Position numbers and translations under genes: made by a program | DNA from: Amblyomma americanum | Taxonomy: Eukaryota; Arthropoda; Arachnida; Ixodida; Ixodidae | DNA: 64,000 bases | Direction of reading: 5' to 3' | Assembly (NCBI RefSeq): GCF_052857255.1 | Contig: NC_135505.1 | Span: 45,958,520-46,022,519 of the forward strand | Shown here: positions 32,109 through 43,990 of the stretch, piece after piece | How positions within the stretch are numbered: position 1 is the first letter of the stretch | Layout: every line of letters starts with the position of its first letter | Notes under the pieces: model-generated | Told to the model about the DNA's origin: nothing | Database searches by the model: none | The model's input: the letters and a program-made list of their open reading frames with translations, nothing else

Positions 32109-35015
32109 TGCAACATAAATTCTTCTATTGTTCTCGAATGTTTCACTTTGTGATGTCCACCTGAAATAGAGTTGGCATGTACACGAAGGGTTTTATTTTT
32201 TCGTCTTTGCGGGAAAAGTTTTTTCAGGTACGCAGAGTACTGATTGAAACAACTAAGCTATGGTGGTAACTGTTTTTAAAGGGCACTTTCAGGCCTATTT
32301 AACTGTGTAGATTAAATTTAAGTATTAAAATACAGTGCGCTCTGGAATTTTGGTGTTGCATGCGCAGCTCACAAGGAAACACATTCTGTGAGCACTGGTT
32401 GAATTGCAGAGTTTTTGTGTTCTGATAATAATGGAAGGTAACAAACTCAGAAATATTAAAAGAGCACTTTTCTCTTCAAACCGCCGTGTTCAGGCCGCGT
32501 CTATAACCTGCTCAAGCGAGGCACCACAAAATGTCTCAATGAATCACATCGCTTGCTGTACGAGAAATACTTGCGGTGCTAAAGTGGCTACCGTTACCCT
32601 ATCTTTTATGCTACGATACCATTCAGCTCTTATGAAGAGCTTTGCATAGATGGCAGAAAAAATGCCTTCGAGCTAACTGTGATAACTGTAAAGTAAAAAA
32701 AAAAACCTAATGAGCAGCAGAAATGAAAAGGACACATAATATGAGAAAAATGTGCATGCTCAAATTTATAGAGAGTTAATGTTTGAAAATTGATGTTAGG
32801 TGAAATATAGAAAGCTAAAGTTTGATAGACCATCCGAACGAAGCGGGAGGTGCCCTCAAAAAAGACCCTAACCAAAACGGAGTCGAGAGATTCTCAAGAC
32901 GCCGTTGTTAACCTCATTGAACCATGGTTATTCCCCATTCATCTGCCACCCACTGTAACGCTAGCAGGTCCAAGGGGATCGGCCAAGGCGGAGAATCGGC
33001 CGACTCCATTGGATGGACGAGCTCCTTTAGGGGTTATTTGCCATCTCCTTCTTGAGTTGTATGACTCATCATCCGATGAGACCCAGTAGATGGCATCACG
33101 CCCCTTCATGCGTAATTATCACCCACGAAGGCGCTCACAAGGATGGTGGTTATGAATTGCTAAGAATTTCTCCGCAGGAGCGGACACCGACTATTGTGTC
33201 ATTCTCCTTTGAATATGTGCAGGGATAAGTTTTTTCGCTCTATTCAGCTGAGAAAAAAAGAGGCGCATTGCGTGCATGGCTTCAGACGTTGCAAAATTAA
33301 TCGTTTAAGATTGTATTTAACCTAAGCTAACTGCTGTTGAAAAGAGTACGGCTCCACACGCTGTTCCCGACAGCGAGCACATATACCATGAGAGACTGCA
33401 ATGTACAGATTTCGGTGGAAATTTTTTTCTCCGCATGCTTTATCTTCTTCTAAAGCGGTACTTCTAAAGACTATGGGCTCCTCAATCCTGGGCACGGTGG
33501 ATCCTACAATTCTGAAGGTTTTTAGAGCTCCAATGATGCGATAAGCTCTCCAGTACATGCCTGAACAGCCAAATGTGCTGCCGGAACCTTTTCGTTGCAT
33601 GCTTTGGCCGGCGCAAAGAATACGCTCATGGATTCCCAGTTTATCTTACCTTCCCTCAGCTTCCTATCTTATGTTTGATCATTCTTGAATGATGTGCCCA
33701 TCGTTAGAGAAGTCGACGTCCAGCACTTGAAGCATGCGCACAAACTTCCCTTTGCGCCACAGAGCTGTGGTCCGGCTTTTTGTGTTGTATCGGCGTAACT
33801 GCGTCGCACCTGCTAAGCTGCTAAAGAGGCCACTGTTTTGCAGCTTGAGGTATACCCATTGAGCACTTCTCTGAACATCAGCGATTTGTGTAAGACGTAT
33901 TTTAACACACTCGGAAACGTTAATTGTAGTTCAACGTCCTTAAAGGACACATATGCTCAGAAAGGTAAAGTAGTGGTGGGTTCTGTACCTCCTGGAGTAG
34001 TCTACATTATCTGACAACGCAGAGCACACGGGGGTCTTTGTATTTTGCCTGTATTCAAATACAGGTGCGGTGGCCGGGACAAGAAATGGCAACATTGGGA
34101 TCAGCAGCCGAAACCAAAAGCCACTGAGCCGCACCTCTGTGTATCTACCCACACCTTTCACCAATACCGCGAATATTTCGTCCTAATTTATGGTTTAGAA
34201 GTTAATAAATGTTGAATTTAAATCTGCGATCTAGTAGCACCACTAAAGAGTTCAGTTTGCCCTCAGTTTATATATTTTTGAACGCTCAAGCAGACTGTCG
34301 TTCCTCGCGTCTGGTGGGCTCCAAGGGAACTATTGCAGAACACAAAATTTGCCAATTTCTTTGGCACTCATTGAATTACAGGACTCAAACTCCAGCTAAG
34401 CTTCCCTGTAGAGTCGAGTGTTACCTACCCGAAATACATGAGGGGCAGCGCAGTCAGACATTCAGTACAGCTGTGCAGTGGCGTGACTCGGTTAAAGAAA
34501 ACGCCCCGACGGCGGCGTTTGCCGAAATGTTTTTTCCTTCGAGACGCGAATGACACCGGGGCGTTATCTATGTGCCTGCCTCGGTAGCGCTTATCAGGAT
34601 GTAATGACGGATGTGTGGCAGGAAAAGATAGATAAGAGTTAGAAAGTGAATTTAGAAAGATTAGCCTCATTTCTGTCTTTATCTGATACAGCGCGCCGTG
34701 GTTCTTTATTGTTTACAGGCACATAACGCGACGCTGGTGCTCTTCACGTTTATATACGAAACAAAATTTTTGAATTTTTATTTTGTACTTGTTATTTCTA
34801 TGTTCACTGCCGTTTCATTCTATTCCTCCGCCTAGCGTTTTCTTCAAACACTACCTGTACTCGTGCTTGGTACCTTGAGGTAGCAGGCCAAAGATGTCAC
34901 CGTGATTATGCAACCCTCGAGTGCTCTGAAGACGCGTCACAGCATGAGGAACTATGCAAGGAACAAAAAAGAGCACAAAGAAAAATGAAAAAAAAATTAC
35001 GTACTTAAGCCCAAA
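32109..35015. other. Mostly unrecognised; possible coding fragments at 33322-33935
   Basis: Upstream flank of the LRR pseudogene and 2.9 kb of low-information sequence. On the minus strand 33935-33687 is open for about 80 codons without an ATG (it includes WVYLKLQNSGLFSSLAG and LDVDFSNDGHIIQE-stop). A further frame 33600-33322 (92 codons, with CARC) follows. Neither matches a family I recognise. Confidence 0.2.
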
Positions 35016-35019
35016 AAGA

Positions 35020-35250
35020 GACCATGCTGTGTACCGAGAAGACTAGGAAGCACAATACGCACACTGTATCATAGACGCCGCCCTAACTCTGTGGTACAAC
35101 CGTGCCAAGACAACACAGAAACGGAAAGGTTAAAAGGACCGACGATTGAGCAGTGGGAGAAAATGTCCAGCTCAGACCTGAAAGTTCAGCGGGAGCTGAT
35201 CGAAAGGGCTAGAGCAGTTGAAAAAACCAATGGGCTGCCGGAGTAGGATG
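35020..35250 (+). mobile_element. LINE C-terminal tail fragment
   Basis: A plus-strand reading with one frame change includes PTIEQWEKMSSSDLKVQREL and ERARAVEKTNGLPE-stop. This resembles the last residues of R1/I-type LINE polyproteins, where a W...L...LV.RAR.AAEANG pattern is common in ticks (from memory). It is very short and truncated on both sides. Confidence 0.4.
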
Positions 35251-35259
35251 ACCGCTGAC

Positions 35260-36040
35260 GAAGGTGGGTATCAGAGTCGCTTCTCGACACAACCTCGGTC
35301 AACATGACGCCCGCTCCGTCCCGGACAGGAGTGCCGCTGAATGAAGGGTTCGTTAGTGGAGAAAGAAGACTTGGTTTATTTTACATATTTACAAGCTTCA
35401 GAGTTCAGAAGTGAGCTGCTTCGACTGCATCAGCAGTCCAGTTTTATACACTGCGTCTTCCCTAGATTCCCCAGGTAGGGGACGCTCTCGCCGTGGTGGG
35501 TGTGGACAAAACCTTCACTATCACACAGAAGCAGACACCTCCGCACACATGGACACGCCCCTGGCATACGTTGAGCCCGAAGGAGAGGAGTATGCGGCCA
35601 GGACCCCGCCGGGCTGGCAGGAGACGTCAGGTGTTCGGCCCGCTCTCCGCCGGTCGGTGAACTTCGAAGAAGCCGAGGCGAGGCGCAAAGCAGGAGCGTC
35701 CCGTCGGGAGAAATTCCCCAGTGGTTCTGCCATTAGCGATGGCCGGCGAATCCCGCAGACGAGCCGCTGTGGCGATCCGTTCCCATGCTGGTGCTGTGCC
35801 CGTGAAGCCAGGAGTAGTCGCGTCGGTGGAGACGTCGGAGAAAATCGGAAGACAGCCGGAACCACTTGGCTGGAGACTCCTTACAGGGATTTTCGTAGAA
35901 CCCTGCTCCCCGCTTGTACCACGCAGCAATGACCGGGCTAGCGCGCTAAATGCACCCCACAGGCACCTGGCGAGAGATTCTGTCTTGGTGGCAATCCTCG
36001 AGACATGGTGGCGCCAATCCTAATACCCGCTGGCGGCAAT
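35260..36040 (-). repeat. LTR-like sequence, minus strand
   Basis: On the minus strand a GC-rich region is followed by TGTATAAAACT (about 35441-35451) and then, roughly 70 bp on, TAAAATAAACC near 35375-35385: a promoter and polyadenylation pair spaced as in an LTR. A TGGCGCCACCATGTCTCG stretch at about 36001-36018 resembles a primer site but lies upstream of that promoter in minus-strand sense, so the structure is not a simple LTR. The long plus frame 35411-35932 has no domain and is probably incidental. Confidence 0.35.
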
Positions 36041-37535
36041 TCCTAATACCGCCGACCTGTTTAAGTTGCAATTTAAATATTTATAAGATCCTTACCTTAA
36101 GCGCAAACTTTCTCTTTGCAATTGTATGTTTTCTTTTATAGAATTGAATTCGCCTATATGAAGGCACAGGCAGCATATCCAGCGCCTTAGCTTTATCTGT
36201 GTTCTCAAACGCAGACGCTGCACATTCCACAAATAGCCTTGAAAACATTGCGCAGGATAAAAAGATTTGTCTACTCCATGATCTTGAAGCACTTTGGAAT
36301 GCTTGCTTATTTTTAGTACATCGATTAACAACATACTGGTATACGTTCAAAATCTTTTAATAAATTAAATCACTGTCTTTCTTAACGGCGAAATTCATTT
36401 TTCAGGATGTTTCAGGCCAGCCGTATACTCCAATTCTTTTCCTAATTATCAGCGTTTCCATTGCTCCGTTGTTATTTTATTATTCCCCTTATTAGTCTTT
36501 TCTTATAAACAACTTGAGTGCACCACTGTATAAGGTCTTTGGCTATTGATGGGCATCTCCCAAAATTGAATAAACATTAAAATTAAACAAATTCAAAAGA
36601 GAAAAGGCAGCGGCAATAACAAAGCTAGGAGCAAACTAAGAATATTGTGCTCTCATAAAGCAAGTCATTATTAAAAGGCATTACGCAGGCGGAACTTTTC
36701 ACTACTTGGCAAAATCGTGTCTGCAGCAGGGGCGAAGCCACATACGGTAGACGGCAACAGAATGTACTAAGTTGAAGCGGTATGGAACACTTTTCTCTCA
36801 GAGTGACGGTTCCTGTTGTTTTCCCCAGCTATCTATGTACATTGGTACAGGGTTGCAAGACCTTGCGAATTTCTTGCTCAGATAATAAATCGGTTCCGCA
36901 GTGGACGAAAACAAATAACAGGGCTGCGACGGAGCTTTCCGTTCATAGAGAGAATTTTCTTGCTAATAGTCGTTTCGTGGCGGCAAGGGTTGTGTCGAGG
37001 GCAGGTTTGGAAAGAATTTTTGCCCCGCGTGTGGTGTCAACGCAATGCCTGGGTGCATGAAAGCTACAAAAATTTAAAGTTCGATGTAAAGCAATAATAC
37101 CAGACAAGACGACATCAAAACAGTCTCAGAACAATACTTATCCACTGCACATTACCGACAAATCATATTTTCATAATCCTATATGCTATACGGCGGATTG
37201 TTTTCAAGAAAACTATTTTTCCTGGCATTTTAGAAGAACATTGCGAAGCCCACATCAAAAAACACACCGTGCCTAACTTCACCGGCGCACCACAAATAAC
37301 GATCTTCTGAAGCATGCGCCGCCTTATTGTTACTTCAGTGAGAAAAAAAAAATGTTATGAGCAGTTAAGAAAACATCCTAGTTATCGGCTCTGCCCCACT
37401 TGGAAGCGGCCATTATATTATCTTGTAACGCATTCTGGACAGATTTATCGTTTGTTTCTTACTGTGTTTCCGCCAGATGTTCCATATTCTTGGTGTTAAC
37501 GTAGCGCACTGGTTTTGTTCTTTACTGTGCAGTAC
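36041..37535. other. No feature recognised
   Basis: AT-rich sequence. Overlapping frames at 36782-37097 have no motif. Confidence 0.3.
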
Positions 37536-37760
37536 TGTTTCAGTGTTGTGGTGTCCGCGCGCCGTTACGGCACTCTGCTTTTTGGAGTCTGTAAGCCTCG
37601 CATGCGGGAAGTGCGGGGTTCGATCCACAGTGCCTCCGGGTACCCACGGGTGAAACAATGAGTGCAAGCTCCCCTGATCAGGTGCTCGTCTTCTCTATTG
37701 TGAAATGCTTGGAAATGGGTATTTGATCCCACCGTTAGGAAAAAAAAACACCTTGTGCCA
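37535..37760 (+). mobile_element. tRNA-derived SINE-like repeat
   Basis: GGGGTTCGATCCACAGTGCC at about 37614 is a good B-box match, preceded by a tRNA-like stretch (AAGCCTCGCATGCGGGAAG). The body with CTCCGGGTACCCACGGGTG looks like a tick repeat I recall. It ends at an A-run (37739-37749). Only one copy is in the window. Confidence 0.45.
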
Positions 37761-38269
37761 CGGTGCTTTTTGGCCCCAGATGCCCTTCCCCATTCAAATC
37801 CGCACTAATATTTTTGGACCCTGTGAATCTTCACTTTTCTTCGTTTTGACCTGCGCGCTTTTTTTCTGTGCTGTTTCACTGTGACGGCGGAATTATCGTC
37901 TGTTTCTTGAGGGCAATCGAGAGGTGAAAGAGTGGTGACGTGCACCCGTCGCTGTGCCAGCAGAAAGGCATTTCGCATGTCTTCAAGCGACGCGGTTACG
38001 GTCGGATAGAACAGGAAACAACAAGCAGACTTACTAGCTCATGGAGCGCAATTTGTTAAAAAAAAAGGTCTTCAGTGATGACGTTGTGAGACAAGTGAGC
38101 GAGGAAAGATTAGCACAGAAAATTTGGTGGTGGTTTAGCTCTGGTTAAACCTGGAGTGACGCGATGGCTGAGTGGAACTTGCTCAGTTGAATTGCAAAGT
38201 CAGTCTTTCGCCGCTACGTTTCGCTGGGCGTTCCTTCTTCATCTTCGTCCCACTTGACACGGTGCATGC
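37761..38269. other. No feature recognised
   Basis: Contains A-runs and a small inverted motif (GGTTTAGCTCTGGTTAAACC at 38132), but no gene or clear repeat. Confidence 0.3.
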
Positions 38270-38520
38270 ACACAGCTGTGGCAGCTTGTTTTCGCCGGCC
38301 CACCGGGCCGCCGGCAGCAGCAGCTGCTCCGCATCACGTGGCTGGTCACGTGGCCAACACGCGACGAGCCACGTAATCAGCCACGGCGCCGCGCCGCCGG
38401 TATAGTGTACCTAATCTAGTACACTATACCGCCGGCAGCTGCTCCGTACCACGTGACCAACGGTCACCACCGACTTTACAGTGTACCGCCACGGCGCCGC
38501 CACGCAGAAGGTGCGAAATG
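38270..38520. repeat. Palindrome-rich GC repeat with CACGTG motifs
   Basis: GGTATAGTGTAC (38399-38410) and GTACACTATACC (38419-38430) are perfect inverted arms around an 8 bp loop. On both sides lie repeated CAGCTGCTCCG followed by CACGTG-containing stretches (38318 and 38435), plus CCACGGCGCCGC. The block looks like a tick-specific interspersed or MITE-like element. The frame 38172-38405 is a by-product of GC richness. Confidence 0.55.
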
Positions 38521-39980
38521 CTACCGTAATGTAGCTGTCGCTGCAACAGGCAGTCCCTGTGTGGGTACCATTTAGTGCTTACACTTGATGCAATTCAAAA
38601 GCAGGACTATGAGCTTGTAATCTGGCATTAGCAAGCCACTGTTTTATATATTTTCCTTTCTCGAGAATCTGCCATTCCCTCCATTGTCCGTCTCGTATTC
38701 TCTCCTTCTTCACCACTCAAGAGCACTAATGTTCCCGCGTTGCATGTTTATAGTCCGGCGGATATACTAATAAATATTGTCCTTTCTGTGGACTATTGTT
38801 CACTGCGATTTATACGCACCATACAGGATTCAATATGTCATGCTGCAAAGCTGGTTTCATTGAAAAAAAAAGTGTTAAATAAGAGAGGGCTTCAGAGTTT
38901 GCTAACTTCTTTTGTATTAATGCATGATCCTTGATTTGTGCACGTGCAGTAAGGCCAGAATGAAACGCGAAAACACGCGTGCCGTATTTTTATGCTTTTC
39001 AGCGAGATGCAAATTTACAGCCGGTTTAAGAATGTGTACTTCAGTGGATAAATTACCCAGGAACGTGAATCAGGTGAGTTGCATATTGGAGCCTGAAAAT
39101 GTGCACGTTGAGTATTTTGTGCTGTTCACATGCGCGGTTCGCGTTTCATTCCGGCCTCACTGTAACTACAATGCGACCTCAGGCCTTTACACTAGGTTCT
39201 TATTTACGAAAAATTCGCATGCGATGATGTGAATGGGCGACACAATTTTCAAGGCAAAAACACAACGCAAAAGAGGAAATATATATAAAATGAAAAGCTG
39301 TAGTAAAAATATGTTAATCGGAAAGTGAGAACACAGATAAAGTGCCAGTATTATGGTAGGTGCATACAAAAATGAAAAGAGAAATAAAATAAACACCGGG
39401 ATACACGTTTCACACCGCACCTTGTTGGTGCTGCTTCAGCACAAGTGTAAAAAATTCGTCAGCGCGGAAATTACACACTCTGGAGGCTGGTTTCATTGCT
39501 TTATTACTCGCAGAAAGAGCGACAATTGGTATGCAATTGTGCGGCAAGATTTTTCACGTATTTTGCAACTGCGTCTTCTTCGTTCGAGATCAACGTAGCC
39601 GGCATGAGGTGAAGATTGCGATCAACAGAAACCTTTCCTCGCTCTATTTGCAACAGCAATGTGAGCCTGCGTAAGCAGCGGCGTGTTTCAAGAGCTTGCC
39701 AAGAAAGTGCTTTCTTCACTGCTGTAACACACGCATCATACTTGTAAGGGGTAGTGGCGAAGCGGGCTTATTTTGATCAGATTCCAATTTTTTTTACAAG
39801 TGCCGTAGAATCAGGATCCCAAACTACGGCAGCACACGCTAGGATGGAACGAATATTAGAAAAAAAATAGTCCTTAATGTCAAAAATTGGAGTCATGAAA
39901 TTTCACTTGATGAAATTATGTGCTCGTGTTGATTTAGTTGTTACATATCCTACATACCCCCAAAACCAGAAGATTGGAAG
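38521..39980. other. No feature recognised
   Basis: AT-rich; short frames only. The plus frame 38924-39232 (102 codons) has scattered Cys but no recognisable domain. Confidence 0.3.
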
Positions 39981-39982
39981 CT

Positions 39983-40150
39983 GTCGCCGTAGCGCAGTTG
40001 GTAGAGCACAGGACGACCAATTCGGCGTCCGTGGATTCGGATTGCAATAGCGACGTGAGGTTGTTTTTTCTTCTGCTTTCTGGTAAATTACCTTTAATCG
40101 ATAAAATAATGACACTTTATTTGCAACTAATTAAAAACAGGAATTGCAAA
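39983..40150 (+). mobile_element. tRNA-derived SINE, second family
   Basis: The head GTCGCCGTAGCGCAGTTGG starts at 39983 and is tRNA-like: the A box TAGCGCAGTTGG is intact, GGACG/CGTCC can pair as an anticodon stem, and GTCGC can pair with GCGAC at about 40050. The B box is eroded (GGATTCGGATTGC at 40033). A T-rich then A-rich unrelated tail follows. It differs from the Ruka-like SINE in both head and body. Confidence 0.65.
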
Positions 40151-40189
40151 AATAAAAAAAATCCCAATGCTTCGTTGTTTCGGCAACTG

Positions 40190-41036
40190 TTGGCTTCCGT
40201 CCTGTATGGTTATCTCATATTCGGTCTGGAGAAAAAATAATGCGCATGTATTTAACATTATCAGCCGGGATTATATAGTCTTCACTGAAGCGATACATTG
40301 TCTTCACATTTTCGAGCTTTTTACTGAATCGGATGTAAGTGCGTTTTGAAAAATTTAGTTCCAGTTTCCTATAGTAGCACCATGACTTGATACGATTAAT
40401 ATCTGTTTCTAGCTGAGATACTAATCTGCCTCTGTACTTAAATATAGTTTACGATACCATCAGCAGCACATTATCTGATTTGGGAGGTGGGATTAGTTCC
40501 TGGCTTTATGCAAATTAGAAAGAAATTATGAAGAGGAGTTTTCCTAAAACTGATGCTTGGAGTACACCAGACATTACAGATCATGGGTTCCATTCACAAC
40601 CGCTGATTAGTACTTTCTGATAGCGATCGGGGAAATATTGTTCAATCGATCTGAGAACTAAAGTAAGGAGACAAATGTATAAAGAAATAAAAACAGTAGA
40701 TAGTGATGTACAGTATCAAAAGCCTTTTTTTTTAATCTATGAAAAGAGTGTGAGTGGTACCAGAGTGAAATGAAGAAAATTTGTCGTGACAAAATTTCAT
40801 TAGTTAAGTGCCGCGGGCAAACCCAGCCCTTTTTGAGTGTTAAAGAAAAAATTATTAGCCTGCAAGCGATGGACAAAATGGCAAGTGATGGACAACTGAT
40901 GAAGAAAGTGAATGATGTGCTCTATAGGTTTGCAGCTGACACAGGTAAGCGAAATTGGTCTATAAATCGACCAAAGGCAGCGGCAATGCACTTTGAGCAG
41001 CGGCACAACGTTTACCGACTTCCATTACAAGGACAA
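40190..41036 (-). pseudogene. RT fingers/palm of the inverted LINE part
   Basis: Visible pieces in minus-strand order: YRPISLTCVSCKPIEHIIHF (near 40960), NNFFFNTQKGLG, LKKKAFDTVHH (near 40720; normally DLKKAFDTVDH), SGVLQASVLGKLLFI (near 40560), then SQLETDINRIKSWCYYRKLE and YIIPADNVKYMRIIFSPD. The YADD motif is destroyed. Multiple frameshifts. Confidence 0.7.
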
Positions 41037-41102
41037 CACACTCGTTTTTTAAAGACCTATTTTAAAGACTAGAACACGCTGCATCTATATGGTACCCTAG
41101 CT

Positions 41103-41501
41103 GTGCTAAGCAATGCCCTGGAGCTTGTCCAGAATAAATTTTTTCGTTTTATTTTCTATAACTACCATCGTACTGCTAGCATGTCATCAATGAAACACAT
41201 GTCAAACCTTCCTTCATTTGCTTCTCGACGGAAATTTTCTGTAATTTGCTTATTCCATAAATTTTTTTATATTTTTCCCGAGATTCGTAGCGCACTCATC
41301 CCTTCGCCTTCGTGCATGTCATCGCGCCTGGACCACGCACACAAGGTTGGAATTGCACAACTCAGGGCGAAAACATGCAGCAACTCCTTCATTCCTCGAA
41401 CATCCAAAGACTGGAACCACCTTCCCGGATTGATTGCCAGCATTGTAGACATTATTCATTTTAGAACCGCGTTAGCCGGCATTGTATATGTCGATCATTG
41501 A
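41103..41501 (+). pseudogene. LINE RT C-terminus
   Basis: A 132-codon open frame includes ALELVQNKFFRFIFYNYHRT, FASRRKFSVICLFHKFFYIF and NSFIPRTSKDWNHLPG. The LE.VQ...RFI...Y and FIPRT..WN.LP patterns are the usual end of CR1/L2/Jockey-type RTs. The stop at 41499-41501 looks natural. An AT-rich 3' UTR and short tandem A-rich tail follow. Confidence 0.75.
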
Positions 41502-41667
41502 TTTGGCTGCTTGGCATTTTCTTTTCTGTATTGTATTTAACTAATTCATCCACTCCCCTACGTAATGCCCCAGGCTTTGAGGGTAACAAAAATAAATAAA
41601 TAAATAAAAGTGCAACGGCGAAGAGCATGGCGTAGCAACTCTCCTCCTTGCTAAACCTCCACAATGT

Positions 41668-41891
41668 TTTACGATTTATGGCGGTTTAACATCCCAAAGC
41701 GGCTCAGGCTATTTGAGGAACGGCTTTTTGAAAGCCTCCGGAAATATCAACCACCGGTGGTTCATTAACGGGCACAGACATCGCGCAGTACACGGGCCTC
41801 TATAAATTTGCCTCCAACCGCTGCGGCCGGGATCGAACCCGTGTTTTTCGGGTCAGCAGTCGAGCGCCATGAACACTTAGCCAGCGCGGCG
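41668..41891 (-). mobile_element. tRNA-derived SINE (Ruka-like), copy 4
   Basis: Head at 41825-41891 (minus strand) with the B-box complement GGGATCGAACCCG. The body is diverged. It lies about 50 bp beyond the LINE tail at 41608. Confidence 0.85.
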
Positions 41892-42429
41892 GGTTATAAC
41901 TCCCGTAATTGAAAGTATTTCGAGAGGTAACAGAGCGGGAGGCGCGACAGGCCACAGTTGGGGATTACAGAGAAACCAGGTCACAGCAGCCACTAACTGT
42001 AACGCCCTCGTCGTCTCCCAACTGCCGGTCATAAATTTACACCTCCTCCCACCAGCCCCCCCACCGCCCTTTGAGTAAAGCACAATACGTGTGCGTTGTA
42101 ATATGGGCCGCACGAATGGTATCGCTAAAGAGAGGTGGACGGGTGACGTGCACAGGATGGTGCTTGGGAAGGACACTTGGGGGTCAGGGGAGCAATTTCC
42201 TAGGTCATGTTGCTCGGTTGCCCCACGAGGAGATAAGAACCCATGAAACGAGGCAGTACTTTCACACATGAGCGCGCAAGGCGTGCCGGTATCATGACAA
42301 AAACGAGCGATCCGGAAGGATTGTCGTAATTACTGTAGTGAATATTGTAACGGCGTTTTTTAGTGGTCTGATGTGATCCGGGCTAGTACAGAGAAATTTT
42401 TCGGGCGGCATCAGCGCTGGGATTAAGTC
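41892..42429. other. Unresolved, possible Gypsy 3' region
   Basis: A minus-strand frame of 130 codons (41877-42269) is open but has no domain. The region lies downstream (minus sense) of the Gypsy integrase at 42430-43100 and may be its 3' UTR or LTR. No matching second LTR was found in the window. Confidence 0.3.
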
Positions 42430-43990
42430 ACAAGCTTATCCATTGGTGGAATCGTCATGAGGGCGCAGTATATCGCAGGGCAGCGAACGGTCGCGGCCGT
42501 AGAGTGCCAAACGGCAGAGTATCCAGTGGTATCGTGGCCTCATGATTTTAGGCAAAAGCAACGAAAGACATACTGACGCCCCATGCCCGAAGGTGCTGGA
42601 AACATACCTAGACATCCTTTCCGTCAGCGTGCGGTTAAGGCTATCAGTAAAGCCGGTGGTCCTGTGATCGTAGGCTGCCGTGGACTGGTGACGATTGCAG
42701 GGTGAGCAGAAAAGGTCGTGAACCACTTTAGGAAGAAAGCAGCGGCCTCTATTCGTAGGCAGCTGACTGCGAGCGCCATGAAGCTGGACGTCATCATGGA
42801 AATGAAAGTCGCAACGGAGGATATCGTCAGAATAGCTTGCATTATAGCGCCCGGGGTGGTGTAGTTGGTCGCGGCGGCAATCCGTTCGTTAGCGGAAGTT
42901 GATGTGAGAAAACGCCCAAGCATGTTTGAGGCGAACTCAGAAAAACGGGTCAACCGGAATTGCGAACGACTGAAGGTGGCCACTACGCTGCAGTAGGGCT
43001 TTTTCCTGCGCTGACACTTGCAAGCGGCAACGTAGCGGCGGATAGAACGTAAAGCACAGGCCAGGAAACTTGTCTTCCCGATATGCACGCGGGTGAGAAG
43101 AAAAATTGCCCTGTAGTTTGGACATGATGAAGTCGAGCGAGTACATTGGAGCTATAAGATAGTCCGGGACAACGAGCAGGAGGTCGGCGCCATGTGTTTG
43201 CATAAAGTGACGGTGTACAGTATCGTGATGCAGCGCGAACAGTTTGAGAGAAGGGTCGGAGTGTTGGCTGCGGAGGCGTTCGATTAAACGGCGCAGAGAT
43301 GTACCGCGACGCTGTTCGTCGCCGATGTGGAGAAATTACGAAACGAGCAAAACGAAAACGCCGGCGTCACGGTCGTGGGACTCAGAAACATCGACGAGAT
43401 GGCGGAACGAGCAGTGCGGACTTCGGTGCAGTCGGCCTGACTTGTAAGCAGTCGTAAATGGGCATTCCTGCAAGCGCAAGGCGTAGCGACGCAGACAACC
43501 TGCAGGGTCTTCAAGAGATGAAAGCGAACTCAAGGCGCGGTGGCCCGTAACTACGCAGAAGGTCTCCGCTAAAAATAAGGGCGGAGTTTCATCTACGCCC
43601 AAACAAGTGCTAGGCATTTCTGTTGCATTGTCGAATAGTTACGTTCGGACAAAGCTAGCAGGCAGCTGGCGTAGGCAATCACGCGGTCTTGATCGTGCTT
43701 CCGTTCGGCAAGGAGGATGCCAATACTCTGGTCATTGGCATCTTTGCGAAGTTCCGTAGGTGACGGAGGGTTGAATTAGGTCAGTATAGGTGAAACGCTG
43801 ATGGCTACAATAAGTACTGTCAAGGCGCGAGCTTTGTCAAGGCCCAAGGAGAAAGGCAAGTTCTTCTTCAGAAGGCTGGTAAGGGGACCTGCTGTGTGTT
43901 CAAAGTTTTGGATGAACCTGCTGATTAAAAAAACTGCAGTTGATTGTGTACAGTCTTGGTTCGACATTATGTAGCTCCAAAAATATGTCT
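42430..43990 (-). mobile_element. Gypsy-type LTR retrotransposon pol, decayed
   Basis: Minus-strand order: RT/RNase H connection (RFIQNFEHTAGPLTSLLKKN, near 43900), RNase H (a YASCLLALSERNYS-like stretch and FCVVTGHRALSSLSSLEDPA, near 43540), a linker with DRDAGVFVL, an H2C2-type integrase head (SIRRYVAACKCQRRKKP, near 43020), the integrase core and a TGFTDSLNRTLTERMSRYV segment near 42600. Many stops and frameshifts; the RT palm, protease and gag are missing on the 5' side. Confidence 0.75.

Larger units (their letters stand above)
40190..41620. mobile_element. CR1-like LINE with inverted 5' part (twin priming)
   Basis: The left part (40190-41036) encodes RT on the minus strand; the right part (41040-41620) encodes the end of the same kind of RT on the plus strand and finishes in an AAATAAATAAATAAATAAA tail at about 41589-41608. 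Read outward from the junction, the inverted part starts at the RT fingers and runs through the palm to the thumb, and the right part starts at the thumb (RLEHAASIWYP). This is the arrangement expected from twin-primed LINE insertion, with a loss of roughly 50-100 codons at the break. Confidence 0.65.

Noticed and set aside
35411..35932. 173-codon plus-strand ORF
   Set aside because: GC-rich LTR-like region with equally long minus-strand frames; no domain.
39983..40055. A genuine tRNA gene
   Set aside because: The B box and acceptor are eroded, the anticodon loop is too long, and a SINE-like tail follows.
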